Source of the DNA: an uncultured Rhodobacterales bacterium
GTDB taxonomy: Bacteria > Pseudomonadota > Alphaproteobacteria > Rhodobacterales > Rhodobacteraceae
NCBI GenBank assembly: GCA_937901055.1
Contig: CALCGO010000300.1
Span: 1 to 6,355 of the forward strand
DNA length: 6,355 nucleotides
Direction: 5' to 3'
Part shown: in pieces, positions 1 to 5,915 of the stretch
How the letters are laid out: each line of letters starts with the position of its first letter
Position numbering within the stretch: position 1 is the stretch's first letter
Made by a program: the position numbers and the translations under genes
The notes under the pieces: model-generated
Seen by the model: the letters and a program-made list of their open reading frames with translations, nothing else
What the model was told of the DNA's origin: nothing
Databases searched by the model: none

Positions 1-82
1 ACAATTTCAAGCTCAATCGAACCGCCGCTCTTACTGAGTGGCGTCAACTATTGAGCGCATAGATTTAGGCTGCGCCAGCAAT

Positions 83-145
83 CCGATGCGAGTTCTCATT
101 CGTCTGACAGCACCGATGCGAGTTCTCATTCGTCTGACAGGACCG
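83..145. repeat. Tandem direct repeat, 30-bp period, two copies plus a stub
   Basis: Bases 83-110 and 113-140 are identical over 28 bp, separated by two bases, giving a 30-bp period. A short third stub (ACCG at 142-145) continues the register before the match ends. Each copy includes an imperfect dyad around GAGTTCTC. The period is a multiple of three, so a reading frame through it stays open and encodes a repeated MRVLIRLT stretch, but the frame starts with GTG, lacks a Shine-Dalgarno and does not look like a protein. I see no transposase or inverted terminal repeats nearby, so the repeat's origin is unknown. Confidence 0.9.
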
Positions 146-264
146 TGTGACTGGTTTGTCCTCCCTGCCCGTGGTTTTCCTTTAGTGTTCGTAAATCGTA
201 AGTATGCAAATGTGTACTAAAAATAACTAATATACAAAGTCTTAATAATAAATAAAAATCTGAC

Positions 265-281
265 TAGTAATAAAATTACTA
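265..281. promoter_or_regulatory. Perfect 17-bp palindrome, candidate operator
   Basis: The sequence TAGTAATAAAATTACTA has perfect 7-bp arms (265-271 and 275-281) around AAA. It ends 11 bp upstream of a TTGACG hexamer, where an activator or repressor would plausibly bind. The AT-rich setting raises the chance of a random palindrome, but seven paired bases with a 3-bp centre and this location make an operator reasonable. The binding protein is unknown and no regulator gene lies in the window. Confidence 0.4.
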
Positions 282-292
282 AAAAATAGATC

Positions 293-325
293 TTGACGAA
301 ATAAAATTACGCTCACATATATAAT
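293..325 (+). promoter_or_regulatory. Candidate sigma-70-type promoter for the operon
   Basis: TTGACG at 293-298 matches five of six bases of the -35 consensus. Downstream lies a run of overlapping -10-like hexamers: ACATAT at 315-320 (16-bp spacer), TATATA at 318-323 (19-bp) and a perfect TATAAT at 320-325 (21-bp, too long to be ideal). Which one is used cannot be decided by eye. Transcription from here would give a leader of about 70 nt before the stress-protein ATG. Confidence 0.4.
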
Positions 326-344
326 GCAATACGGCGTAATGCAT
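306..344. promoter_or_regulatory. Nested inverted repeats around the -10 region, candidate operator
   Basis: Two dyads overlap. ATTACGC at 306-312 and GCGTAAT at 334-340 are perfect inverted copies 21 bp apart that bracket the -10-like hexamers. Separately, 324-344 is a 21-bp palindrome centred on G334, with 10-bp arms and one mismatched pair (A329/A339); its left arm starts ATGCA and its right arm ends TGCAT. A repressor bound here would overlap the -10 or the start of transcription. In RNA the same segment could form a stem, but the three-base or smaller loop it allows is poor, so a DNA operator is the better reading. Confidence 0.45.
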
Positions 345-350
345 CTGGCT

Positions 351-380
351 TTGACAGTCTGTAACTGAGGTATGGATAGC
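351..380 (+). promoter_or_regulatory. Weak alternative promoter close to the first gene
   Basis: A perfect TTGACA (-35 consensus) lies at 351-356. The best -10 at suitable distance is GATAGC at 375-380 (18-bp spacer, three of six matches), which is poor. If used, the leader would be only about 15 nt and begin almost at the Shine-Dalgarno. It is listed because the -35 is exact and the preceding dyad would then sit upstream of it. Confidence 0.2.
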
Positions 381-388
381 TTAAGACG

Positions 389-394
389 AGGAGG
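389..394 (+). promoter_or_regulatory. Strong ribosome binding site of the stress-protein gene
   Basis: A consensus AGGAGG ends 8 nt before the ATG at 403. It fixes the start of the first gene and suggests efficient translation of the operon's first message. Confidence 0.85.
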
Positions 395-402
395 GGTTAG
401 TC

Positions 403-1254
403 ATGATAAAATCGATACTGGTCCCGGTACGCGGGGATGGTATGGTTGCTACGGTACTGGGGCACGCAGCGGAGCTGGCCAAAAAGCACAACGCAAAGGT
501 TGACGTGGTGCATTGTCGAGCGCAGGCGCATGATTTGATGCCACCTGGGCTATCTCTTAACGATTTTGCTCGCAAAGTTATGATGGAGCAAGCCGCTGAG
601 CTGGCAAACCGCCAGGAAGATCACTTGCGTGGTATTTTGCGTCGGCTTTCGCGGGACTTTGGGCTGACGGACAAGCCAATATCTGGTGGTTTTGCGACCT
701 GTACTTTTTCCGAAAAGGAAGGGCGCATGGCCGACGTTGTTAAACAGGCAGGTCGTTTGGCTGATTTGATTGTTTTGCCAAAACCACAGCGGGAGCGCAA
801 TCTTGGTCAAAGCTCCTTAAAATCAGCTCTGTATGGCGCTGGACGTCCCGTCTTAGTATGTCCGGGGCAACTACTGCCAGACGAAACCTTCGCAGAGCAT
901 GTGGCAATTGGATGGAATGGCTCCTTGCCAGCATCGCGCGCCGTGGCGTCATCCTTAGATATTGTACGATACGCGAAACGGGTCAGCATAGTCACGGATG
1001 GAAAACTCCAACCGCACGGTCCGACCGTCGAAGAACTGATAAACTATTACGCCACGCGCGGCATAAATGCCGAAGTCGTTAAATTTAGCGGGCAGGAGCC
1101 CTCAAAAGCCCTTCTTGCGACCAGCAAGGATATTAAAGCCAGCTTGTTGGTGATCGGTGCATACAGCCACAGCCACGAAACTGAAATGCTGTTTGGCGGC
1201 AACACAGGGCGCATCGTGGACAATACTGAAATGCCACTTTTGATGGCGCACTGA
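403..1254 (+). CDS. Universal stress protein, two UspA-like domains
   Basis: A 283-residue cytoplasmic protein with two UspA-type alpha/beta domains in tandem. The first begins with the typical IKSILVPV strand and covers about residues 1-155, ending in a RPVLVCPG strand. The second begins near residue 166 with VAIGWNGS followed by an ASRAVASSL helix and runs to the end. In the second domain, the segment G252-A-Y-S-H-S ... FGGNTGRIV (to about 272) matches the usual nucleotide-binding loop, G-2x-G-9x-G-[S/T], but S255 stands where the second glycine is expected. Single Usp domains are about 140 residues, so this is the common double-domain size. Family members bind ATP or act in stress and energy signalling; no enzymatic role is implied. 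AGGAGG lies 8 nt before the ATG. The gene heads the operon, 38 bp before the transporter binding protein, so it may report on or modulate the pathway; that link is inferred. The family call is secure, the role is not. Confidence 0.88.
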   Translation: MIKSILVPVRGDGMVATVLGHAAELAKKHNAKVDVVHCRAQAHDLMPPGLSLNDFARKVMMEQAAELANRQEDHLRGILRRLSRDFGLTDKPISGGFATCTFSEKEGRMADVVKQAGRLADLIVLPKPQRERNLGQSSLKSALYGAGRPVLVCPGQLLPDETFAEHVAIGWNGSLPASRAVASSLDIVRYAKRVSIVTDGKLQPHGPTVEELINYYATRGINAEVVKFSGQEPSKALLATSKDIKASLLVIGAYSHSHETEMLFGGNTGRIVDNTEMPLLMAH

Positions 1255-1292
1255 ATACCAAAACAAACTCATACTAACGGGAGGAAAAAGGT

Positions 1293-2264
1293 ATGAAACT
1301 ATCAAAGAGAAATTTTCTTGGATTAACATTGGGAACTGCGTTAACAGCGCTGCCGTTGATCGCACTGGCCGATGGCTGGCAGCCCAAGCGGCCAATCGAT
1401 TTAACGATTATGGCTGGAGCCGGTGGTGGTGCCGACCAGATTGCACGCTTCGTTCAATCCGTTGTTGATGCGAATGACATGACAAACCGTCCCTTAGTCC
1501 CAACAAACCGTGGCGGTGGCTCTGGCGCGGAAGCACTCTTGCATTTGAAAGATGCGCGCGACGCAGATCATACGATCATGGTTACGCTTAACTCATTCTA
1601 CACGACACCGATCCGTCAAGAAGCATTGGGCGTTAATATTGAAACGTTCACGCCGTTGACGATGATGGGGGTAGATCCGTTTGTTCTTTGGGTTCACAAA
1701 GATTCAGGCATTACCACGTTTGAGCAATATGTCGAAAAAGTTAAATCCATGAATGGCGAATATGTAATGGGTGGCACTGGTGCAGGTCAGGAAGATTCAA
1801 TCGTCATCGCCTACATGTCTGGCGCATACGGGCTTGATATAAAATATATTCCTTATGACGGCGGTGGTGCAGTTGCAAAGGATTTGGCCGGTCAACAAAT
1901 CATGGCAACCGTTAATAACCCTGCAGAAGCAAAGGGTTTTTACGAAGCGGGCCAGTTTGTTCCACTGCTGGCATTCTCTGACGAGCGTATGGGTGCCTAT
2001 CCTAACGTTCCGACGATGAAGGAAAAAGGTCATGATTTTTCTTATTACAATCAGCGGGCAATCGTTGGCGCGCCAGGCATGTCGGACGAAGCGGCAGCAT
2101 ACTATCGCGACATCTTTGGCAAAGTCTATGAGAGTGATGAGTGGCAGGGTTATTTGAAATCTGAAAGCCTCTCGCCATTGCCGATGGATGAGGCTACGAC
2201 CCGCAAATACTGGGCGACGCAGGTCGAGAACCACCGTCAGCTTCTTTCTGAAATTGAGAATTAA
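1293..2264 (+). CDS. TTT transporter periplasmic substrate-binding protein (TctC/Bug family)
   Basis: A 323-residue exported solute receptor, the usual length for TctC/Bug proteins, which bind small carboxylates or related compounds in the periplasm and deliver them to the TctA/TctB membrane pair. Residues 1-26 are a signal peptide: a basic start, a hydrophobic stretch from about 8 to 25, and an A24-L-A26 cleavage site before D27. The start carries S4-K5-R6-N7-F8-L9, close to a Tat motif but with KR instead of RR. Family signatures follow: RPIDLTIMAGAGGGADQIAR (about 33-52), a glycine-rich TNRGGGSGAE loop (71-80), IPYDGGGAVAKDLAGQQ (186-202) and YPNVPTMKEKGHDF (236-249). GGGAGG lies 8 nt before the ATG. 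The gene is followed after 26 bp by tctB. The ligand cannot be predicted: Bug proteins share folds yet bind very different substrates, so the name tricarboxylate should not be taken literally. Confidence 0.93.
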   Translation: MKLSKRNFLGLTLGTALTALPLIALADGWQPKRPIDLTIMAGAGGGADQIARFVQSVVDANDMTNRPLVPTNRGGGSGAEALLHLKDARDADHTIMVTLNSFYTTPIRQEALGVNIETFTPLTMMGVDPFVLWVHKDSGITTFEQYVEKVKSMNGEYVMGGTGAGQEDSIVIAYMSGAYGLDIKYIPYDGGGAVAKDLAGQQIMATVNNPAEAKGFYEAGQFVPLLAFSDERMGAYPNVPTMKEKGHDFSYYNQRAIVGAPGMSDEAAAYYRDIFGKVYESDEWQGYLKSESLSPLPMDEATTRKYWATQVENHRQLLSEIEN

Positions 2265-2290
2265 GCTGGACCTTTGGAAGGAGAGCTAAA

Positions 2291-2794
2291 ATGCGACAAG
2301 GCGAAATTTCACTTGTAGGGGTTCTTGCTCTCTTTTCTATCTATCTAATGTGGAAGAGCGCAGAACTGCCTATTGGATACATTCGTGGGCAAGGGCCGGG
2401 TGGCGGTTTTTGGCCTTTCTGGCTGTCTCTTGGAATGCTGTTAAGTTGCGTTAGAATAGCATGGAATTGGAGCCGTGGTAAAAGCCTAGCTTCCGCTTCT
2501 GACGAACCGCTTATGGACGCGTTTGGTTGGCGTACAGTCATGCTTGTAGGGGGGGGTGTAGTCGGTTTCGTCGCTATGGTTCCAATTGTGTCGATGTATG
2601 GCGCCGTTTGTCTCTTTATGCTCTATTATTTACGCTTCCTCGGTAGGCATTCGTGGCCACTAACACTCGGATTAGCGCTGATGCTGCCTTTCGCTCTTTT
2701 TTTCTTTTTTGAAGGGGCAATGCAGATATCGATGCCACAAGGCCTACCTTTCACACAGCCATTCTTCGACTTGATGTACGACATCATCTACTGA
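2291..2794 (+). CDS. TTT transporter small membrane subunit (TctB family)
   Basis: A 167-residue inner-membrane protein, typical of TctB, the small and poorly conserved subunit that partners with TctA. Hydrophobic segments lie at about 6-21, 41-57, 82-100, 102-116 and 121-140; the middle pair may form a single long hairpin, giving the usual four to five spans. The loop after the first span reads GQGPGGGFWPFW (33-44), a form of the GPG-x-FP motif common in this family. AAGGAG lies 7 nt before the ATG, and tctA starts 24 bp after the stop. Two homopolymers stand out: eight G at 2549-2556 (coding G87-G89) and a T7-C-T6 stretch around 2697-2710 coding the FFFF segment. Identification rests on topology, motif and position between tctC and tctA. 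Confidence 0.88.
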   Translation: MRQGEISLVGVLALFSIYLMWKSAELPIGYIRGQGPGGGFWPFWLSLGMLLSCVRIAWNWSRGKSLASASDEPLMDAFGWRTVMLVGGGVVGFVAMVPIVSMYGAVCLFMLYYLRFLGRHSWPLTLGLALMLPFALFFFFEGAMQISMPQGLPFTQPFFDLMYDIIY

Positions 2795-2818
2795 CGCCGC
2801 CCTGCTAAAAGGACTATT

Positions 2819-4324
2819 ATGGAAGTATTCTCATTTCTTGCCGACGGCATATTTCTTGCGCTACAACCGGTCAATCTAGCTTTAATCATGATTGGCGTGA
2901 CCGTTGGTTTGTTCATAGGTGCAATGCCGGGATTGGGATCCGTAAATGGTGTGGCGATTTTGCTACCTATTACGTTTTTGGTTCCGCCTGCCTCGGCCAT
3001 TATTTTCCTCGCGGCGATCTATTATGGAGCCATGTATGGCGGCGCGATATCGTCAGTAACACTTGGTATCCCCGGAGCTTCAACGGCGGTGGCCACAACG
3101 TTTGATGGTCGGCCATTGGCGTTGCAGGGCAGAGCTAGTCTAGCCTTGGTTACCGCAGCCCTAGCGTCTTTTGTTGGTGGCACAGTCGCAACGGTTTTTT
3201 TCACTCTGTTTGCGCCACTTCTTGCATCTGTTGCTCTAAATTTTGGGCCACCCGAAATCTTTGCACTGATGTTGTTGGCTTTTGCTACGTTCGTTGGTCT
3301 CGGAGGGGACGATATCCCTAAAACCATCTTTTCAATATGTTTTGGTCTCGTACTTGCGACTGTTGGATTTGACACCATCTCAGGTGCACCGCGACTTGTA
3401 TTATTTGATATCCAAGGATTTATCCGCGGAATTGGCTTTATAGTTTTGGCCATCGGTGTCTATGGAATCGGTGAAATGCTTTGGACGATTGAGCAAACAC
3501 GTGGTGAGATCACGACAACAAACCCGAAGATGACAGCAAAAGGCCTTGCCTCTGATGCGAAAGAGGCAGTTCAGCGAGGCTGGAAGGGAACTTGGATTGG
3601 GTCCATTCTTGGTTTTTTTGTTGGTGTATTGCCAGCTGCTGGCGCGACGCCCGGATCGCTAATGTCTTATGGCGTGGCAAAGATCATCTCGAAGACCCCG
3701 CATGAATATGGGAACGGATCGCCAGATGGCGTTGCGGCACCAGAGGCGGCGAATAACTCCGCATCTACCGGCGCGATGTTGCCAATGTTGACGCTTGGTA
3801 TTCCAGGATCCCCAACAACCGCGATCCTTTTGGGCGGTATGGTGATTTGGGGGCTTACACCGGGACCACGACTGTTTCTAGATGAAAGTGAATTTGTCTG
3901 GGGTTTGATTGGGTCTTTTTATGTCTCAAACGTTGCAGCAGTTTTGATCAACCTCGCATTTATCCCGCTGTTTGTATGGATGCTGCGCATGCCATTCACA
4001 ATTCTGGCACCTTTGATCTTCGTTCTGTCTATCATCGGTGGTTTTGCCGCTTCTCGGAGCATGCATGACCTATGGATGATTGTGATCTTCGGTCTTGGAG
4101 CTTTCTTCTTGCGCAAATTTGACTATCCGCTTGCACCTGCGGTCCTGGCGATTGTCCTTGGCCCGATTGCTGAACCGACATTGCGACAGTCATTGCTTCT
4201 ATCATCTGGTGATCCTAGCATTTTCTTTATTAGACCAATCGCAGGTCCAATAACTGTTATCGCAATCATCTTGATCCTCTTGCCTGCATTGAAGCTGTTG
4301 CGCCGCAATGGTCGGGTATCCTAA
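2819..4324 (+). CDS. TTT transporter large membrane permease (TctA family)
   Basis: A 501-residue inner-membrane protein, the standard TctA length, forming the translocation path of a cation-gradient-driven secondary transporter fed by TctC. It shows the internally duplicated family signatures. In the first half: GAMPGLGSVNGVAILLPITF (34-53), IYYGAMYGGAISSVTLGIPG (67-86), and DGRPLALQGRASLAL (96-110). In the second half: GVLPAAGATPGSLMSYGVAK (269-288), DGVAAPEAANNSASTGAM (303-320) and LTLGIPGSPTTAILLGGMV (324-342) followed by GLTPGPRLF (345-353). The repeated LGIPG in both halves reflects the two-fold pseudo-symmetry. About a dozen hydrophobic spans are visible along the chain. A modest AAAAGGA (2807-2813) lies 5 nt before the ATG. 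It completes the C-B-A gene order usual for these systems. All key motifs are intact, so the transporter is expected to work. Confidence 0.96.
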   Translation: MEVFSFLADGIFLALQPVNLALIMIGVTVGLFIGAMPGLGSVNGVAILLPITFLVPPASAIIFLAAIYYGAMYGGAISSVTLGIPGASTAVATTFDGRPLALQGRASLALVTAALASFVGGTVATVFFTLFAPLLASVALNFGPPEIFALMLLAFATFVGLGGDDIPKTIFSICFGLVLATVGFDTISGAPRLVLFDIQGFIRGIGFIVLAIGVYGIGEMLWTIEQTRGEITTTNPKMTAKGLASDAKEAVQRGWKGTWIGSILGFFVGVLPAAGATPGSLMSYGVAKIISKTPHEYGNGSPDGVAAPEAANNSASTGAMLPMLTLGIPGSPTTAILLGGMVIWGLTPGPRLFLDESEFVWGLIGSFYVSNVAAVLINLAFIPLFVWMLRMPFTILAPLIFVLSIIGGFAASRSMHDLWMIVIFGLGAFFLRKFDYPLAPAVLAIVLGPIAEPTLRQSLLLSSGDPSIFFIRPIAGPITVIAIILILLPALKLLRRNGRVS

Positions 4325-4393
4325 AAGTCTAAAACGCCTTATGTTCAATAGCAGATTAGTAGCCGCAACTAATGAAATAATGAAAGATAAACT
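4325..4393 (+). other. 69-bp gap between transporter and enzyme genes, with weak dyad
   Basis: This is the longest gap in the operon. It contains an inverted repeat ATTAGT (4355-4360) / ACTAAT (4368-4373) with a 7-nt centre. The stem would be AT-rich and is not followed by a T-run, so it is not a convincing terminator. AATAAT at 4376-4381 resembles a -10 but lacks a good -35. The only ribosome-site candidate before the ATG at 4394 is a weak GAAAG at 4382-4386. The enzyme gene may thus be expressed at a different level from the transporter. Confidence 0.4.
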
Positions 4394-5905
4394 ATGGAAA
4401 GACTAGCAGAACTGATTCAGGACCATCCCGATACGGATAACGCAATTGGCGCACCGGGCCGGGATTGGATGACCTATGGTGATCTAAAAATCCTAACGTT
4501 AACGGTTCGCCAGACTCTGCGCGCGGCTGGTATCGGAGCTCAAGATCGTGTTGCGATAGTGCTACCCAATGGCCCAGAAATGGCAGCAGCTTTTGTAACA
4601 GTAGCGCAATCAGCCACAACGGCTCCGCTAAACCTGGCCTACAAGGAAGATGAGTTTGCTTTCTATCTTGAGGATTTGAAGGCAAAAGCGATTATAGTTG
4701 AAACGGATTACGATGGCCCTGCACGTAGAGTTGCGAAGCGTTTCGACATGATTGTGATCGAACTTACTGAAAATAATCCAGCGGGTAGCTTCACCCTGTC
4801 TACCACTGCGACAGGCAGCGCAGCTGATACTGTTCCAGGATCCGATGATGTTGCCCTTATTTTGCACACGTCTGGCACCACTTCGCGACCAAAAATCGTC
4901 CCCCTTTTACAGTCAAACGTCGCAGCGTCTGCCGTTAACGTTAGGGATTCGCTTGCTTTAACAAAAGATGATTGTTGCTTAAACGTTATGCCACTTTTTC
5001 ACATTCACGGCTTGATCGCAGCCGTTAGCGGATCGCTAGCAGCAGGGGCATCTATCAGCTGTGCTCCAGGTTTTGACACGCTGAAGTTCTTTAGCTGGTT
5101 AGAAGAGGTCGGCCCAAGCTGGTATACAGCAGTTCCAACGATGCATCAGGCCATTTTGGCGCGTGCGCCGCGGAATGCTGCGATTATCGAGAACGCGCGC
5201 TTGCGCTTCTTGCGTTCGTCTTCATCCTCATTACCGGGTCCAGTTATGACCCAGCTGGCAGAAACCTTTGGAGCGCCAGTGGTTGAAGCTTATGGGATGA
5301 CAGAGGCCGCTCATCAGATGTGCTGTAATCCTATCGAACCGGGCCGTCAGAAACCCGGCGCAGTTGGTCTTCCGGCGGGTCCCGAAGTGCGCATTGCTGA
5401 TGAGATTGAAAACCGCTTGATTAATGGTGTTGGGGAAATCTCCATATCCGGCCCGAATGTCACACCTGGCTACGAAGCTAACCCTGAAGCGAACGAAAAG
5501 AATTTTTTCGAAGCAGAAGGTAAGCGTTGGTTCCGGACAGGCGATCAAGGCGAGTTTGATGAAGATGGCTTTTTGTCTCTTACAGGTCGTCTAAAAGAGA
5601 TCATTAACCGAGGTGGTGAAAAGATTAGCCCTTTGGAGGTTGATGGTATTCTCTCCGACCATCCAGCGGTTGGGCAATGTGTCACCTTTGCTGTTCCGCA
5701 TGCTAAACTTGGCGAAGACGTAGGTGCTGCTGTTGTCTTGAAAGAGGGCCAAAGCGCAACGGACCGCGAAATTCGCGATTTTGCAAGTCAACGGCTCGCT
5801 GCGTTTAAAGTTCCGCGTAAGATTCTGATTCTTGATGAAATCCCGAAAGGCGCCACTGGCAAACTGCAGCGGATAGGTCTTGCCGAGAAACTCGGTTTAG
5901 GCTGA
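4394..5905 (+). CDS. AMP-forming acyl-CoA synthetase, oxalate--CoA ligase-like
   Basis: A 503-residue cytoplasmic enzyme of the ANL superfamily that would join a carboxylic acid to CoA through an acyl-adenylate, using ATP. Motifs in order: phosphate-binding loop LHTSGTTSRPK (157-167), HIHG (203-206), WYTAVPTMHQ (243-252), adenine-binding EAYGMTEA (298-305), RTGD with the ribose-contacting D384, the hinge region GRLKEIINRGGEKIS (398-412) and the catalytic lysine K490 in GATGKLQR. The P-loop with SRPK, the LNLAYKEDEFAFYLED segment (79-94), the HIHG loop and the GPNVTPGYEANPEAN segment (353-367) resemble, from memory, the plant and yeast oxalyl-CoA synthetases (AAE3/Pcs60) more than long-chain fatty acyl ligases. 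A small acid such as oxalate is therefore likely but unproven. Residue 168 is Ile where glycine is usual. The frame has a stop (TAA) at 4388-4390 and the next Met is residue 25, so ATG 4394 is the best start although its ribosome site is weak. Confidence 0.9.
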   Translation: MERLAELIQDHPDTDNAIGAPGRDWMTYGDLKILTLTVRQTLRAAGIGAQDRVAIVLPNGPEMAAAFVTVAQSATTAPLNLAYKEDEFAFYLEDLKAKAIIVETDYDGPARRVAKRFDMIVIELTENNPAGSFTLSTTATGSAADTVPGSDDVALILHTSGTTSRPKIVPLLQSNVAASAVNVRDSLALTKDDCCLNVMPLFHIHGLIAAVSGSLAAGASISCAPGFDTLKFFSWLEEVGPSWYTAVPTMHQAILARAPRNAAIIENARLRFLRSSSSSLPGPVMTQLAETFGAPVVEAYGMTEAAHQMCCNPIEPGRQKPGAVGLPAGPEVRIADEIENRLINGVGEISISGPNVTPGYEANPEANEKNFFEAEGKRWFRTGDQGEFDEDGFLSLTGRLKEIINRGGEKISPLEVDGILSDHPAVGQCVTFAVPHAKLGEDVGAAVVLKEGQSATDREIRDFASQRLAAFKVPRKILILDEIPKGATGKLQRIGLAEKLGLG

Positions 5906-5909
5906 GGAG
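5904..5909 (+). promoter_or_regulatory. Ribosome binding site overlapping the ligase stop codon
   Basis: GAGGAG overlaps the last two bases of the ligase TGA (5903-5905) and ends 6 nt before the ATG at 5916. Ribosomes finishing the ligase would be placed on the next start, so the two enzymes are probably translationally coupled. This also fixes the start of the downstream gene. Confidence 0.75.
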
Positions 5910-5915
5910 ATTCCA

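Larger units (their letters stand above)
1..402. other. Upstream non-coding region of the operon
   Basis: I see no supportable complete gene here. Bases 1-190 have ordinary base composition and contain the tandem repeat. A short open frame enters from the left edge and stops at 60-62 (it ends ...EWRQLLSA); it could be the tail of an upstream plus-strand gene but is too short to judge. Bases 195-345 turn sharply AT-rich, typical of a promoter region, and contain the dyads and promoter-like hexamers listed separately. No clear hairpin plus T-run terminator for an upstream gene is visible. Confidence 0.6.

Noticed and set aside
3..62. Short open frame entering from the left edge, ending in EWRQLLSA
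   Set aside because: Only 19 codons are visible with no recognisable motif, so it cannot be told from chance; noted in the upstream-region entry.
55..75. Hairpin GCGCA/TGCGC near the left edge as a terminator or attachment site
   Set aside because: Five-bp arms with an 11-nt loop and no T-run are within chance expectation.
83..140. CRISPR array
   Set aside because: The two copies are separated by only two bases, with no spacer-length unique sequence between them.
38..220. A 60-residue open frame over the tandem repeat
   Set aside because: It starts with GTG without a ribosome site, its content is dominated by the repeat, and it resembles no family I know; the repeat's multiple-of-three period keeps the frame open by itself.
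1797..2234. A 145-residue minus-strand open frame inside tctC
   Set aside because: It overlaps the conserved C-terminal half of the binding protein and shows no family features.
3022..3453. A 143-residue minus-strand open frame inside tctA
   Set aside because: It is antisense to strongly conserved TctA motifs, has a low-complexity K/A/P/N-rich composition and no ribosome site; a shadow of the real gene.
4355..4373. Rho-independent terminator after tctA
   Set aside because: The stem is six mostly A/T pairs and no T-run follows, so termination is unlikely.
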